From positions 1 through 40,362 of the forward strand of contig JAILEU010000025.1 of the NCBI GenBank assembly GCA_024697785.1: 40,362 nt of DNA, given 5' to 3'. Positions 34,180 through 40,362 of the stretch are shown here, one piece after another. The DNA is from Bacteroidaceae bacterium (GTDB lineage: Bacteria; Bacteroidota; Bacteroidia; Bacteroidales; Bacteroidaceae). The first letter of the stretch is position 1; each line of letters starts with the position of its first letter. The notes under the pieces are model-generated. The model saw only the letters and a program-made list of their open reading frames with translations, searched no databases and had not been told where the DNA came from. Position numbers and translations under genes: made by a program.

Positions 34180-35226
34180 CTATTCCTCTGCATCCATGCG
34201 GACGCGGTCACGACGCGGGGGTTGTTTTGACGGTTGCTCTTTGTCCGGTTTTTGTTTGGTCGGTTTTTGTTTTGCTGGTTTTTGTTTGGACGATTTCTTT
34301 TTTGCTGCTTTTTGTTTTGCTGCTTTTTGTCCGGGGGTGGCGCGTTTTCTGTCTGAGGTGACGGAAAGGGTGTCTGCCTTGACGGCCTCGGCGGTGTCCT
34401 TGGGTGCAAGGGTATGGAAGCGCATGAGGCGATGGTGGCTGGCGACGAGGTGGTCGTGGATGCTGTCGCCCTGGAAATAGACGCCCGCCGTGATGTTCTT
34501 CACATTGACGGAGTCGGCATTCTGCAGCGTGATGGTCACCGCCGCATTCTCCCTCAGCACCACATCGCGTCCGAGGACGGAATCGTTGGCGTAGCGGATG
34601 AGCAGGGTGGCGACGGCGAGCCGCCGGTCGGTGGGCTGGCTGCCGATGAACATCACATCGAACGTCCAGCGGATGGTGTCGCAGGGGTGGAAGTTGTTGT
34701 CGTAGGGGATGGAGACCGAGCGGTAGTTGTCGAGGGGTGTAGGGGTGAGGATGAAGTGACGGCTGTCGTACCAGAGGTCGGCCGAGTCGCCCTCGACCGG
34801 CTGTGGGCCGCGCGACGAGACTTTGGCCTGACGTTGCTTGATGAGCTCCATGTCGCGCTCGGTCCTTGCCGCCATACGTTCGTAGATGGCAGAGAGGTCC
34901 TTGGGGTTGCGGGCATACCAGACGAGCGACGAGTCGAGCTGCGCCTCGGTGATGTGGTGTTTCGCATAGACGTAGTCGATGTAGAGCCGTCGCTTGTACA
35001 TGTTCTCGCCCGTCAGGTCACCGCCCATCACCTGTGCCAGATGGTAGTCGTAGAGCACCTCCTCCATTTTGGCAGGAGGCAGCACCTCCTTCGGGCGCTC
35101 GACCTTGCAGGAGACGAGCAGGAATAATGAAAAATGAAGTATGAAAAATGAAAAATACATAGCCTTGCCAGCAGCAGAGCAAGCAGAGGAAAAGGTATGC
35201 GATTTACGATACATTTTATTTTTCAT
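34180..35226 (-). CDS. DUF4296-like lipoprotein with Lys-rich C-terminal repeat tail
   Basis: A lipoprotein signal ends LLVSC (Cys40 from the ATG at 35226). The ATG at 35160 gives a shorter signal without basic residues, so the start is uncertain. The mature N-terminus, RPKEVLPPAKMEEVLYDYHLAQ, matches the DUF4296 pattern seen next to lspA in Bacteroidetes; function is unknown. Residues about 60-290 are soluble. The last 50 residues are a low-complexity tail of KQKPAKQKPTKQKP type, with Lys and Pro repeats, encoded by 34205-34345. Such a tail could bind anionic surface polymers or nucleic acid, but this is speculation. The hydrophobic part of the signal peptide is itself encoded by a microsatellite (35123-35160). 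Confidence 0.82.
   Translation of the reverse strand: MKNKMYRKSHTFSSACSAAGKAMYFSFFILHFSLFLLVSCKVERPKEVLPPAKMEEVLYDYHLAQVMGGDLTGENMYKRRLYIDYVYAKHHITEAQLDSSLVWYARNPKDLSAIYERMAARTERDMELIKQRQAKVSSRGPQPVEGDSADLWYDSRHFILTPTPLDNYRSVSIPYDNNFHPCDTIRWTFDVMFIGSQPTDRRLAVATLLIRYANDSVLGRDVVLRENAAVTITLQNADSVNVKNITAGVYFQGDSIHDHLVASHHRLMRFHTLAPKDTAEAVKADTLSVTSDRKRATPGQKAAKQKAAKKKSSKQKPAKQKPTKQKPDKEQPSKQPPRRDRVRMDAEE
35123..35160 (-). repeat. TTTTTCAT microsatellite encoding a signal-peptide core
   Basis: On the minus strand the unit TTTTTCAT, with variants such as ACTTCAT, is repeated about four times and is read as FSFFILHFSLFL in the lipoprotein signal. A similar run occurs at 35528-35555, at the 3' end of lspA. 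Confidence 0.75.
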
Positions 35227-35265
35227 TCAAGTTTCGAAAGTTAAAAACGGTTCCAGACAGCGATG

Positions 35266-35492
35266 AGCGCCCTGAAAGGGCAGAAAGCCACCAGCCCAGG
35301 GCAACGCCCTGGGTTTATTCGGGCACACATCATTCCGCGCCCTGAAAGGGCAAAAGCATTCCATTCAGAAGGGAACATACAAGCAGCAGCCATGTATTGT
35401 AACGCTTTTGCCCCTTCAGGGCGAAAGTTACTTTGGCCGTTTGTACCCAGGGCGTTGCCCTGGGCTAGGTGCTCATTGCCCCTTCGGGGCGC
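35266..35492. repeat. Symmetric REPIN-like element between lspA and the DUF4296-like gene
   Basis: Left half: GCGCCCTGAAAGGGCA (35267), CCCAGGGCAACGCCCTGGG (35295), GCGCCCTGAAAGGGCA (35337). Right half, in inverted order: TTGCCCCTTCAGGGCG (35408), CCCAGGGCGTTGCCCTGGG (35446), TTGCCCCTTCGGGGCGC (35476). Each unit is itself a hairpin. The layout is P-Q-P, spacer, P'-Q'-P'. The rest of the 314-base gap holds nothing else I can identify. No REP-associated transposase is visible. Confidence 0.85.
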
Positions 35493-35540
35493 TCCTCTCT
35501 GGTAGGAATTCTTACTTGCGAAACTTGAATTTTTCATTCT

Positions 35541-36188
35541 TCATTTTTCTTTCTTTCGCCTTTGACCACGGACGGGGGGCGTGAGGCTCAGGCAGCGGCT
35601 GAAGAAGAGGATGACCATGAAGAGGCCCACGGTGATGCACGAGTCGGCGAAGTTGAAGATGGGGCTGAAGAAGATGAAATGCTTTCCGGCGAGGAGGGGC
35701 ATCCACGAGGGCCAATCCCACTCGACGAGGGGGAAGTAGAGCATATCGACGACCTTGCCGTAGAAGAGGCCTGAGTAGCCGCTGCCCCAGGGGACGGTGG
35801 TGGCGACGCTGTAGGGGGTGCTGGCGCAGAAAATCTGTCCGTAGAAGAGGCAGTCGATGATGTTGCCCGCTGCGCCGGCAATGATGAGGCTGACGGCGAC
35901 GAGATAGCCCTTCGGGAAGCCCTTGCCGACAATCTTGACGACGTACCAGATGATGAACGCTACGGCGATGATGCGGAACGACGTAAGGAACAGTTTGCCA
36001 AACAGCTCCATACCGAACGCCATACCGTTGTTCTCGGTGAAATAGATGTAGAACCAGTCGGTGACGCGTATGCTCTCGTAAAGGCGCATGTTCGTCTTGA
36101 CCAGGATCTTGATGACTTGGTCGCAGACGAGCAGGAGGGAGGCCAGAAGGGTGACCAGCAGGGCGTCGCTACGTTTTCCCGTTTTCAT
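35541..36188 (-). CDS. lspA: Lipoprotein signal peptidase (signal peptidase II)
   Basis: This inner-membrane aspartic protease removes the signal peptide from lipidated prolipoproteins. The 215-residue product has about four membrane segments (roughly 10-28, 67-87, 95-112, 175-200). The catalytic aspartates are Asp112 in AGNIIDC and Asp182 in FNFADSC. ENNGMAFGM is the conserved 'N-G-AFg' motif. The insertion between the two aspartates (about 113-170) is longer than in E. coli, as usual in Bacteroidetes. Its ATG overlaps the stop codon of the preceding DksA-like gene (ATGA), so the two are translationally coupled. It serves the many lipoproteins in this window. Confidence 0.95.
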   Translation of the reverse strand: MKTGKRSDALLVTLLASLLLVCDQVIKILVKTNMRLYESIRVTDWFYIYFTENNGMAFGMELFGKLFLTSFRIIAVAFIIWYVVKIVGKGFPKGYLVAVSLIIAGAAGNIIDCLFYGQIFCASTPYSVATTVPWGSGYSGLFYGKVVDMLYFPLVEWDWPSWMPLLAGKHFIFFSPIFNFADSCITVGLFMVILFFSRCLSLTPPVRGQRRKKEK

Positions 36189-36571
36189 CAGCGGCGTTTC
36201 TTGGAGGCTTGTTTGGCTTCGATGCTCATGGTGGCGTGGGGCACGGCGCGGAGGCGCTCGGCGGGGATGAGCTTGCCCGTCACCCTGCAGATGCCGTAGG
36301 TTTTGTTCTCAATGCGCACCAGGGCTGCCTGCAGGTCGTTGATGAACTTCATCTGGCGCTGTGCCAGACGCATGGTTTCCTCTTTGGCCAGCGTGTTGGC
36401 ACCCTCCTCCAGCACTTTGTAGGTAGGGGCGGTGTCCTGGTCGTCGTTGTCCTTATTCATCAGGCTGTCTTTCAGGTTGTCGTAGTCTCTTTTGGCCAGC
36501 TCTAACTTTTCGAGAATGATGGCGCGGAACTCCTCGAGTTCGGCGTCGGAATAGCGTGTCTTCTCTGCCAT
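36188..36571 (-). CDS. TraR/DksA-family protein with degenerate zinc finger
   Basis: This 127-residue protein has an N-terminal helical hairpin (about 8-90, SDAELEEFRAIILEKLELAKRD; ETMRLAQRQMKFINDLQAAL) and a DksA-type C-terminal segment, YGICRVTGKLIPAERLRAVP. DksA proteins enter the RNA polymerase secondary channel and alter initiation with ppGpp. Only one Cys remains of the usual four-Cys zinc site (the second Cys is replaced by Thr/Gly, and His-Ala-Thr occurs later), which is typical of the Bacteroidetes branch that sits between ileS and lspA. It overlaps lspA by one base and follows hairpin array B. Confidence 0.88.
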   Translation of the reverse strand: MAEKTRYSDAELEEFRAIILEKLELAKRDYDNLKDSLMNKDNDDQDTAPTYKVLEEGANTLAKEETMRLAQRQMKFINDLQAALVRIENKTYGICRVTGKLIPAERLRAVPHATMSIEAKQASKKRR

Positions 36572-36612
36572 AGCTTTATTTGTTGATTTTTGGTTTATTT
36601 TATTGGTTTATA

Positions 36613-36770
36613 GGTTTAGTTCCGGCTGCGCCGGAGGTTTAGTTCGGCCTTTGGCCGAGGTTTAGTTCCGGATATGCCGGAGGTTTATAAACCGATTCTG
36701 TCACGCATAATCATTAAACTTTTTTTGTGAAACATAAAAAAATAAACTTTTTGCAGAGCAAAAACTAAAC
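36613..36770 (-). repeat. GTTTAG-linked hairpin array B (between ileS and the DksA-like gene)
   Basis: Read on the minus strand from the ileS stop: GTTTAG (complement of 36765-36770), stem TTTTTGC/GCAAAAA, GTTTAT (complement of 36742-36747), an A/T stem of 7 bp, GTTTAA (complement of 36714-36719), a degenerate stem, then the central palindrome GGTTTATAAACC (36682-36693). After it come three GC-rich hairpins, each followed by CTAAACC. On the plus strand these read GGTTTAG at 36613, 36636 and 36659 plus GGTTTAT at 36682, an exact 23-base period. Stems: TCCGGC/GCCGGA, TCGGCC/GGCCGA, TCCGG/CCGGA. The remaining bases to the DksA-like ATG hold two more TAAACC copies. Confidence 0.85.
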
Positions 36771-36777
36771 TATTTCT

Positions 36778-39700
36778 TCAATTTTTACATACTTCTGCTT
36801 TGACGGTGAAGTCGTCGAAGGCGAGTTCGTCGGCGGTGTCGGGCAGGGTGTTGCAAATGTCGAGGGTGTCGGCCAGGACCTGTCCGCAGATGTAGTCGTG
36901 ATGGGCTTGGACGGAGGCATCGAGGCGTGCGTCGGACGTCAGGCGGATGCTGACGCGGTCGCTGATCTCGAAGCCGCTGGCCTTGCGGATGTTCTGGATT
37001 TTGCTCACCAGTTCGCGTGCCAGTCCTTCGAGTCGCAGCTCGTCGGTGACGACGATGTCGAGGGCGACGGTCAGCACGCCCTCGTTGGCCACCACCCAGC
37101 CGGGGATGTCCTCGCTGTAGATTTCCACCTCGTCGGCCTCAATCTCTGCCAGCTGCGTGGTGCCGGGGAGCGGCAGGGCGATGTGCCCGTCGGCCTCGAG
37201 CTGGGCTATCTGCGTCTGCGTCATCGACGCGACGGCGACGGCCACCTGCTTCATCAGGGGGCCGAACTTCTTGCCCAGCACCTTGAAGTTGCACTTCACC
37301 TTCTTCACCAGGATGCCCTCGGCGCCCTCGACGAAGTCTATTTCCTTGATGTTCACCTCGTTCATGATGAGCGGGGCGACGGCTTCGAGGCGGGCCTTCA
37401 TCTCGCCCGTAGCGGGAATCATCATCTTCTGCAGCGGCTGCTTGACGATGATGTTCACCTTCTTGCGCAGGGCGAGGCCCATCGACGACACCTTCTGTGC
37501 CAGCTCCATGCGGAGCTCGAGTTCGCGGTCGATGACGCTCTCGTCGGCTTCGGGGAAGCGGGCGAGGTGTACGCTGCAGACGTCGTCGCGTCCCGTGACG
37601 CGGACGAGGTCGGTGTAGAGCTTGTCGGCATAGAACGGGGCGATGGGTGCCATCAGTCGGGCGACGGTCTCGAGGCAGACGTAGAGCGTCTGGTAGGCGG
37701 CCAGCTTATCGGCGGTGTATCCGGCGCCCCAGAAGCGTTTGCGGCAGAGGCGTACGTACCAGTTCGAGAGGTTGTCGGTGACGAAGTCGCTGATGAGTCG
37801 TCCCGCCTTCGTCGGCTCGTAGTCGGCGTAGCAGGCATCGACGCTGCGGATGAGCGTGTTGAGTTCGCTCAGTATCCAGCGGTCGATCTCGGGTCGCTGG
37901 CTGACGGGCACCTCGGCCTCGGCATAGCGGAAGCCGTCGAGGTTGGCGTAGGGGGCGAAGAAGCGGTAGGTGTTGTGGAGGGTGCCGAAGAACTTCGAGA
38001 TGACGTCGGTGACGCCCTTCTCGTCGAACTTCAGGTTGTCCCAGGGGCTTGAGTTGGTGATCATGTACCACCTGACGGCGTCGGCGCCGTACTTGCCGAT
38101 GGCGCCGAAGGGGTCGACGGCGTTGCCCAGTCGTTTGGACATCTTGGCGCCGTTCTTGTCGAGCACGAGGCCGTTGCTGATGACGGCCTTGTAGGCGACG
38201 GAGTGTTTCACCATCGTGCTGATGGCGTGTAGGGTGAAGAACCATCCTCGCGTCTGGTCGACACCTTCGGCGATGAAGTCGGCGGGATAGACGGCGCCGC
38301 TGTCAACGAGCTCCTTGTTCTCGAAGGGGTAGTGCATCTGTGCGAAGGGCATAGCGCCGCTGTCGAACCACACGTCGATGAGGTCCGTCTCGCGCTTCAT
38401 GGGTTTGCCGGTGGGCGAGCAGAGGATGATGTCATCGACGTAGGGGCGGTGGAGGTCGATTTTGTCGTAGTTCTCGGCCGTATAGACGCCCGGCACGAAG
38501 CCCGCCTTCTTGTAGGGGTTCTCGGTCATGAAGCCGGCGGCGACGCTGCGCTCAACCTCGGTGTAGAGTTCTTCGACGCTGCCGATGCAGCGCTCTTCGC
38601 GCGTCTCGGCGTTGCGCCAGATGGGCAGCGGCGTGCCCCAGTAGCGGCTGCGGCTCAGGTTCCAGTCGTTCAGGTTCTCGAGCCATTTGCCGAAGCGGCC
38701 GGTGCCGGTGCTCTCGGGCTTCCAGAGGATGGTCTTGTTCAGCTCCATCATCTCGTCCTTGCGGGCGGTGCTGCGGATGAACCAGCTGTCGAGGGGGTAG
38801 TAGAGCACGGGCTTGTCGGTGCGCCAGCAATGGGGGTAGTTGTGGATGTGCTTCTCGATTTTGAAGGCGGTGCCGGCCTGCTTCATCTCCATGCAGAGGA
38901 CGACGTTGAGGTCCTCGGTCTTTGCCAGCTCCTTCTCGTCCATACCGGCGTACTTGGGGTCGTAGGCGTTTTTCACGAAGTCGCCGCTGTGGGCCCAGTA
39001 GCCGTCGTGCACGCAGAGGCTGACGAAGGTCTCGTCCATATCCTCGCGCAGGAAATACTTGCCGGTGAAATCGACCATCGGGCGTGTGTCGCCGGCCTTG
39101 TCGATGACAAACAGGGCGGGCACTCCGGCGTCCTTGGCGACCTTGGCGTCGTCGGCGCCGAAGGTGGGGGCGATGTGTACGATGCCCGTGCCGTCCTCGG
39201 TGGTGACGTAGTCGCCCGGGATGACGCGGAAGGCGTCGGCCTCCCTGTCGATGACGCGTCCGTCCACCAGTTCGCAGGGCTTGACCCAGGGGAAGAGCTG
39301 CTCGTAGCGCAGCCCCACGAGGTCGGAGCCCTTGCAGCGGCCGACCACCTCGTACTCATCCTCGCTCTTGAAGTAGGCCGAGAGGCGTGCCTCAGCCAGG
39401 ATGTAGATGGCCTCCTGCTTCGTATAGGGGTTCTGTGCCTTTACGGCGACGTAGTCGATATTCGGCCCCACGCAGAGCGCGGTGTTCGAGGGCAGCGTCC
39501 AGGGCGTGGTTGTCCAAGCCAGGATGAAGACGGGCAGGGATGAGGGCTGAGGGATGAGGGATGAGGGCTGAGGGATGAGGGATGAGGAATGAGGGTTGAG
39601 GGATGAGGGCAGAAGGCGGAACTGCGCCGTGACGGTGGTGTCCTTGACGTCGCGGTAGCAGCCGGGCTGGTTGAGCTCGTGGCTGCTCAGGCCGGTGCCC

Positions 39701-40260
39701 GCCGCGGGGCTGTAGGGCTGGATGGTGTAGCCCTTATAGAGCAGGTCCTGCTGATAGAGCTGCTTCAGCAGCCACCAGAGGGTCTCGATGTAGCGGTTGT
39801 CGTAGGTGATGTAGGGGTTGTCGAGGTCCACCCAGTAGCCCATCCTGTGGGTCAGGTCGGTCCACTCCTTGGTGTATTTCATCACCTCCTCGCGGCAGTG
39901 GCGGTTATAGTCCTCGACGCTGATGGTCCGTCCGATGTCCTCCTTGGTGATGCCGAGTTTTTTCTCGACGCCGAGCTCGACGGGCAGCCCGTGGGTGTCC
40001 CATCCGGCCTTGCGTGCCACGCGGTAGCCCTTCATCGTCTTGTAGCGGCAGAAGGTGTCCTTGATGCTGCGTGCCATGACGTGGTGTATGCCGGGCATGC
40101 CGTTGGCCGAGGGGGGACCCTCGTAGAAGACGAACGACGGGCATCCCTCGCGCTCGGTCACACTTTTTCCGAACACGTCCTGCCCATCCCATTTCTCGAG
40201 CACCTCGCTGGCCACGTCGGCCAGGTTCAGCGCCCCATATTCCGTAAATTTCTCGTTCAT
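36778..40260 (-). CDS. ileS: Isoleucyl-tRNA synthetase
   Basis: The enzyme charges tRNA-Ile with isoleucine and edits valine. The start at 40260 (MNEKFTEYGALNL, 1160 residues) is preferred to a TTG at 40281. Class I signatures are present: GIHH (residues 57-60, the HIGH motif) after PPSANGMP, and KMSKR at 706-710. The editing domain has AWTTTPWTLPSNTAL. Just before it, about residues 217-242 are Pro/Ser/Leu-rich repeats (SSLIPQP) encoded by a microsatellite at 39535-39610, an insertion not expected in the family. The C-terminal anticodon-binding region is of the long type found in Bacteroidetes. It has a good promoter and probably leads a transcript with the DksA-like gene and lspA. Confidence 0.97.
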   Translation of the reverse strand: MNEKFTEYGALNLADVASEVLEKWDGQDVFGKSVTEREGCPSFVFYEGPPSANGMPGIHHVMARSIKDTFCRYKTMKGYRVARKAGWDTHGLPVELGVEKKLGITKEDIGRTISVEDYNRHCREEVMKYTKEWTDLTHRMGYWVDLDNPYITYDNRYIETLWWLLKQLYQQDLLYKGYTIQPYSPAAGTGLSSHELNQPGCYRDVKDTTVTAQFRLLPSSLNPHSSSLIPQPSSLIPQPSSLPVFILAWTTTPWTLPSNTALCVGPNIDYVAVKAQNPYTKQEAIYILAEARLSAYFKSEDEYEVVGRCKGSDLVGLRYEQLFPWVKPCELVDGRVIDREADAFRVIPGDYVTTEDGTGIVHIAPTFGADDAKVAKDAGVPALFVIDKAGDTRPMVDFTGKYFLREDMDETFVSLCVHDGYWAHSGDFVKNAYDPKYAGMDEKELAKTEDLNVVLCMEMKQAGTAFKIEKHIHNYPHCWRTDKPVLYYPLDSWFIRSTARKDEMMELNKTILWKPESTGTGRFGKWLENLNDWNLSRSRYWGTPLPIWRNAETREERCIGSVEELYTEVERSVAAGFMTENPYKKAGFVPGVYTAENYDKIDLHRPYVDDIILCSPTGKPMKRETDLIDVWFDSGAMPFAQMHYPFENKELVDSGAVYPADFIAEGVDQTRGWFFTLHAISTMVKHSVAYKAVISNGLVLDKNGAKMSKRLGNAVDPFGAIGKYGADAVRWYMITNSSPWDNLKFDEKGVTDVISKFFGTLHNTYRFFAPYANLDGFRYAEAEVPVSQRPEIDRWILSELNTLIRSVDACYADYEPTKAGRLISDFVTDNLSNWYVRLCRKRFWGAGYTADKLAAYQTLYVCLETVARLMAPIAPFYADKLYTDLVRVTGRDDVCSVHLARFPEADESVIDRELELRMELAQKVSSMGLALRKKVNIIVKQPLQKMMIPATGEMKARLEAVAPLIMNEVNIKEIDFVEGAEGILVKKVKCNFKVLGKKFGPLMKQVAVAVASMTQTQIAQLEADGHIALPLPGTTQLAEIEADEVEIYSEDIPGWVVANEGVLTVALDIVVTDELRLEGLARELVSKIQNIRKASGFEISDRVSIRLTSDARLDASVQAHHDYICGQVLADTLDICNTLPDTADELAFDDFTVKAEVCKN
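39535..39610 (-). repeat. In-frame microsatellite in ileS
   Basis: About ten copies of a 7-base unit alternate (CCCTCAT and CCCTCAG on the minus strand). The frame is maintained and the product is a 25-residue Ser/Leu/Pro-rich segment at the start of the editing domain. Confidence 0.88.
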
Positions 40261-40303
40261 ATCTTGTTGACTTGTTGACAATGTCGTTTTTCGTTTGAAG
40301 GCG

Positions 40304-40335
40304 CAAAGTTACACATTCCCTTTCAATCCTCCAAA
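40304..40335 (-). promoter_or_regulatory. Promoter of ileS
   Basis: On the minus strand TTTG (complement of 40332-40335) and TAACTTTG (complement of 40304-40311) are 20 bases apart, a full consensus match. The box ends 44 bases before the ATG at 40260. Confidence 0.78.
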
Positions 40336-40362
40336 AGAAAACGGAACATTTGATGAAATGTT

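Noticed and set aside
36613-36693. CRISPR-like array (7-base repeat with 16-base variable inserts, 23-base period)
   Set aside because: The repeat is far too short, the inserts are palindromes rather than foreign spacers, and no cas gene is nearby.

Overview
The window looks like a chromosomal segment of a Prevotella-like member of the Bacteroidales. The support is a SusC/SusD outer-membrane pair, a TamL-type Omp85 lipoprotein, a coenzyme-B12-type ribonucleotide reductase, C-terminal tails of the type 'LYDLMGRRV...IYIRNGKKV' on secreted proteins, and promoters of the Bacteroidetes type (TTTG, 19-20 bases, TAnnTTTG). The DNA is GC-rich with strong codon bias, so many long antisense frames are open by chance. 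No rRNA, CRISPR array, phage or transposase gene was found.

Layout. 1-10972 (+): a surface-protein operon cut by the left edge, with two tandem paralogous fasciclin-domain proteins, a third fasciclin lipoprotein, SusC, SusD and a lipocalin-like lipoprotein. No glycosidase or regulator is visible, so the ligand is unknown. 10982-13216 (+): a periplasmic amidase and an MCE/MlaD protein (cell wall and envelope lipid transport). 13687-18566 (+): dnaA, a class II ribonucleotide reductase, then folB. 18626-20239 (-): an oxidative-stress cluster of glutathione peroxidase, a bacterioferritin-like protein and an OhrR/MarR regulator. 20620-29405: secreted proteins, namely a tail-only gene remnant, a large CotH-kinase/lamin-tail protein, a small lipoprotein and an M6 metalloprotease. 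29542-29614 (-): tRNA-Lys(CTT). 30019-33153 (-): tamL and a WalJ-like metallo-hydrolase. 33254-34060 (+): a TrmH/SpoU RNA methyltransferase. 34180-40260 (-): ileS, a DksA/TraR-like protein, lspA and a DUF4296-like lipoprotein.

The most unusual material is intergenic. Two arrays of small hairpins, one after nrdJ (17981-18157) and one after ileS (36613-36770), share one design. Perfect or near-perfect short palindromes are separated by the heptamer GGTTTAG. At a central palindrome the orientation flips, and the second half uses the complementary spacer CTAAACC. The spacers of the two halves could pair with each other, giving a ladder of junctions with hairpins on both sides. The left arms of the two arrays are related in sequence while the right arms differ. 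I do not recognise this as a named element.

Other repeats include a symmetric REPIN-like element (35266-35492), tandem 28-base and 22-base hairpin repeats near the tRNA, a palindromic promoter module (20971-21099), and 7-12-base microsatellites. Two of these microsatellites are inserted in frame into housekeeping enzymes (ileS and trmH) and one encodes a signal-peptide core.
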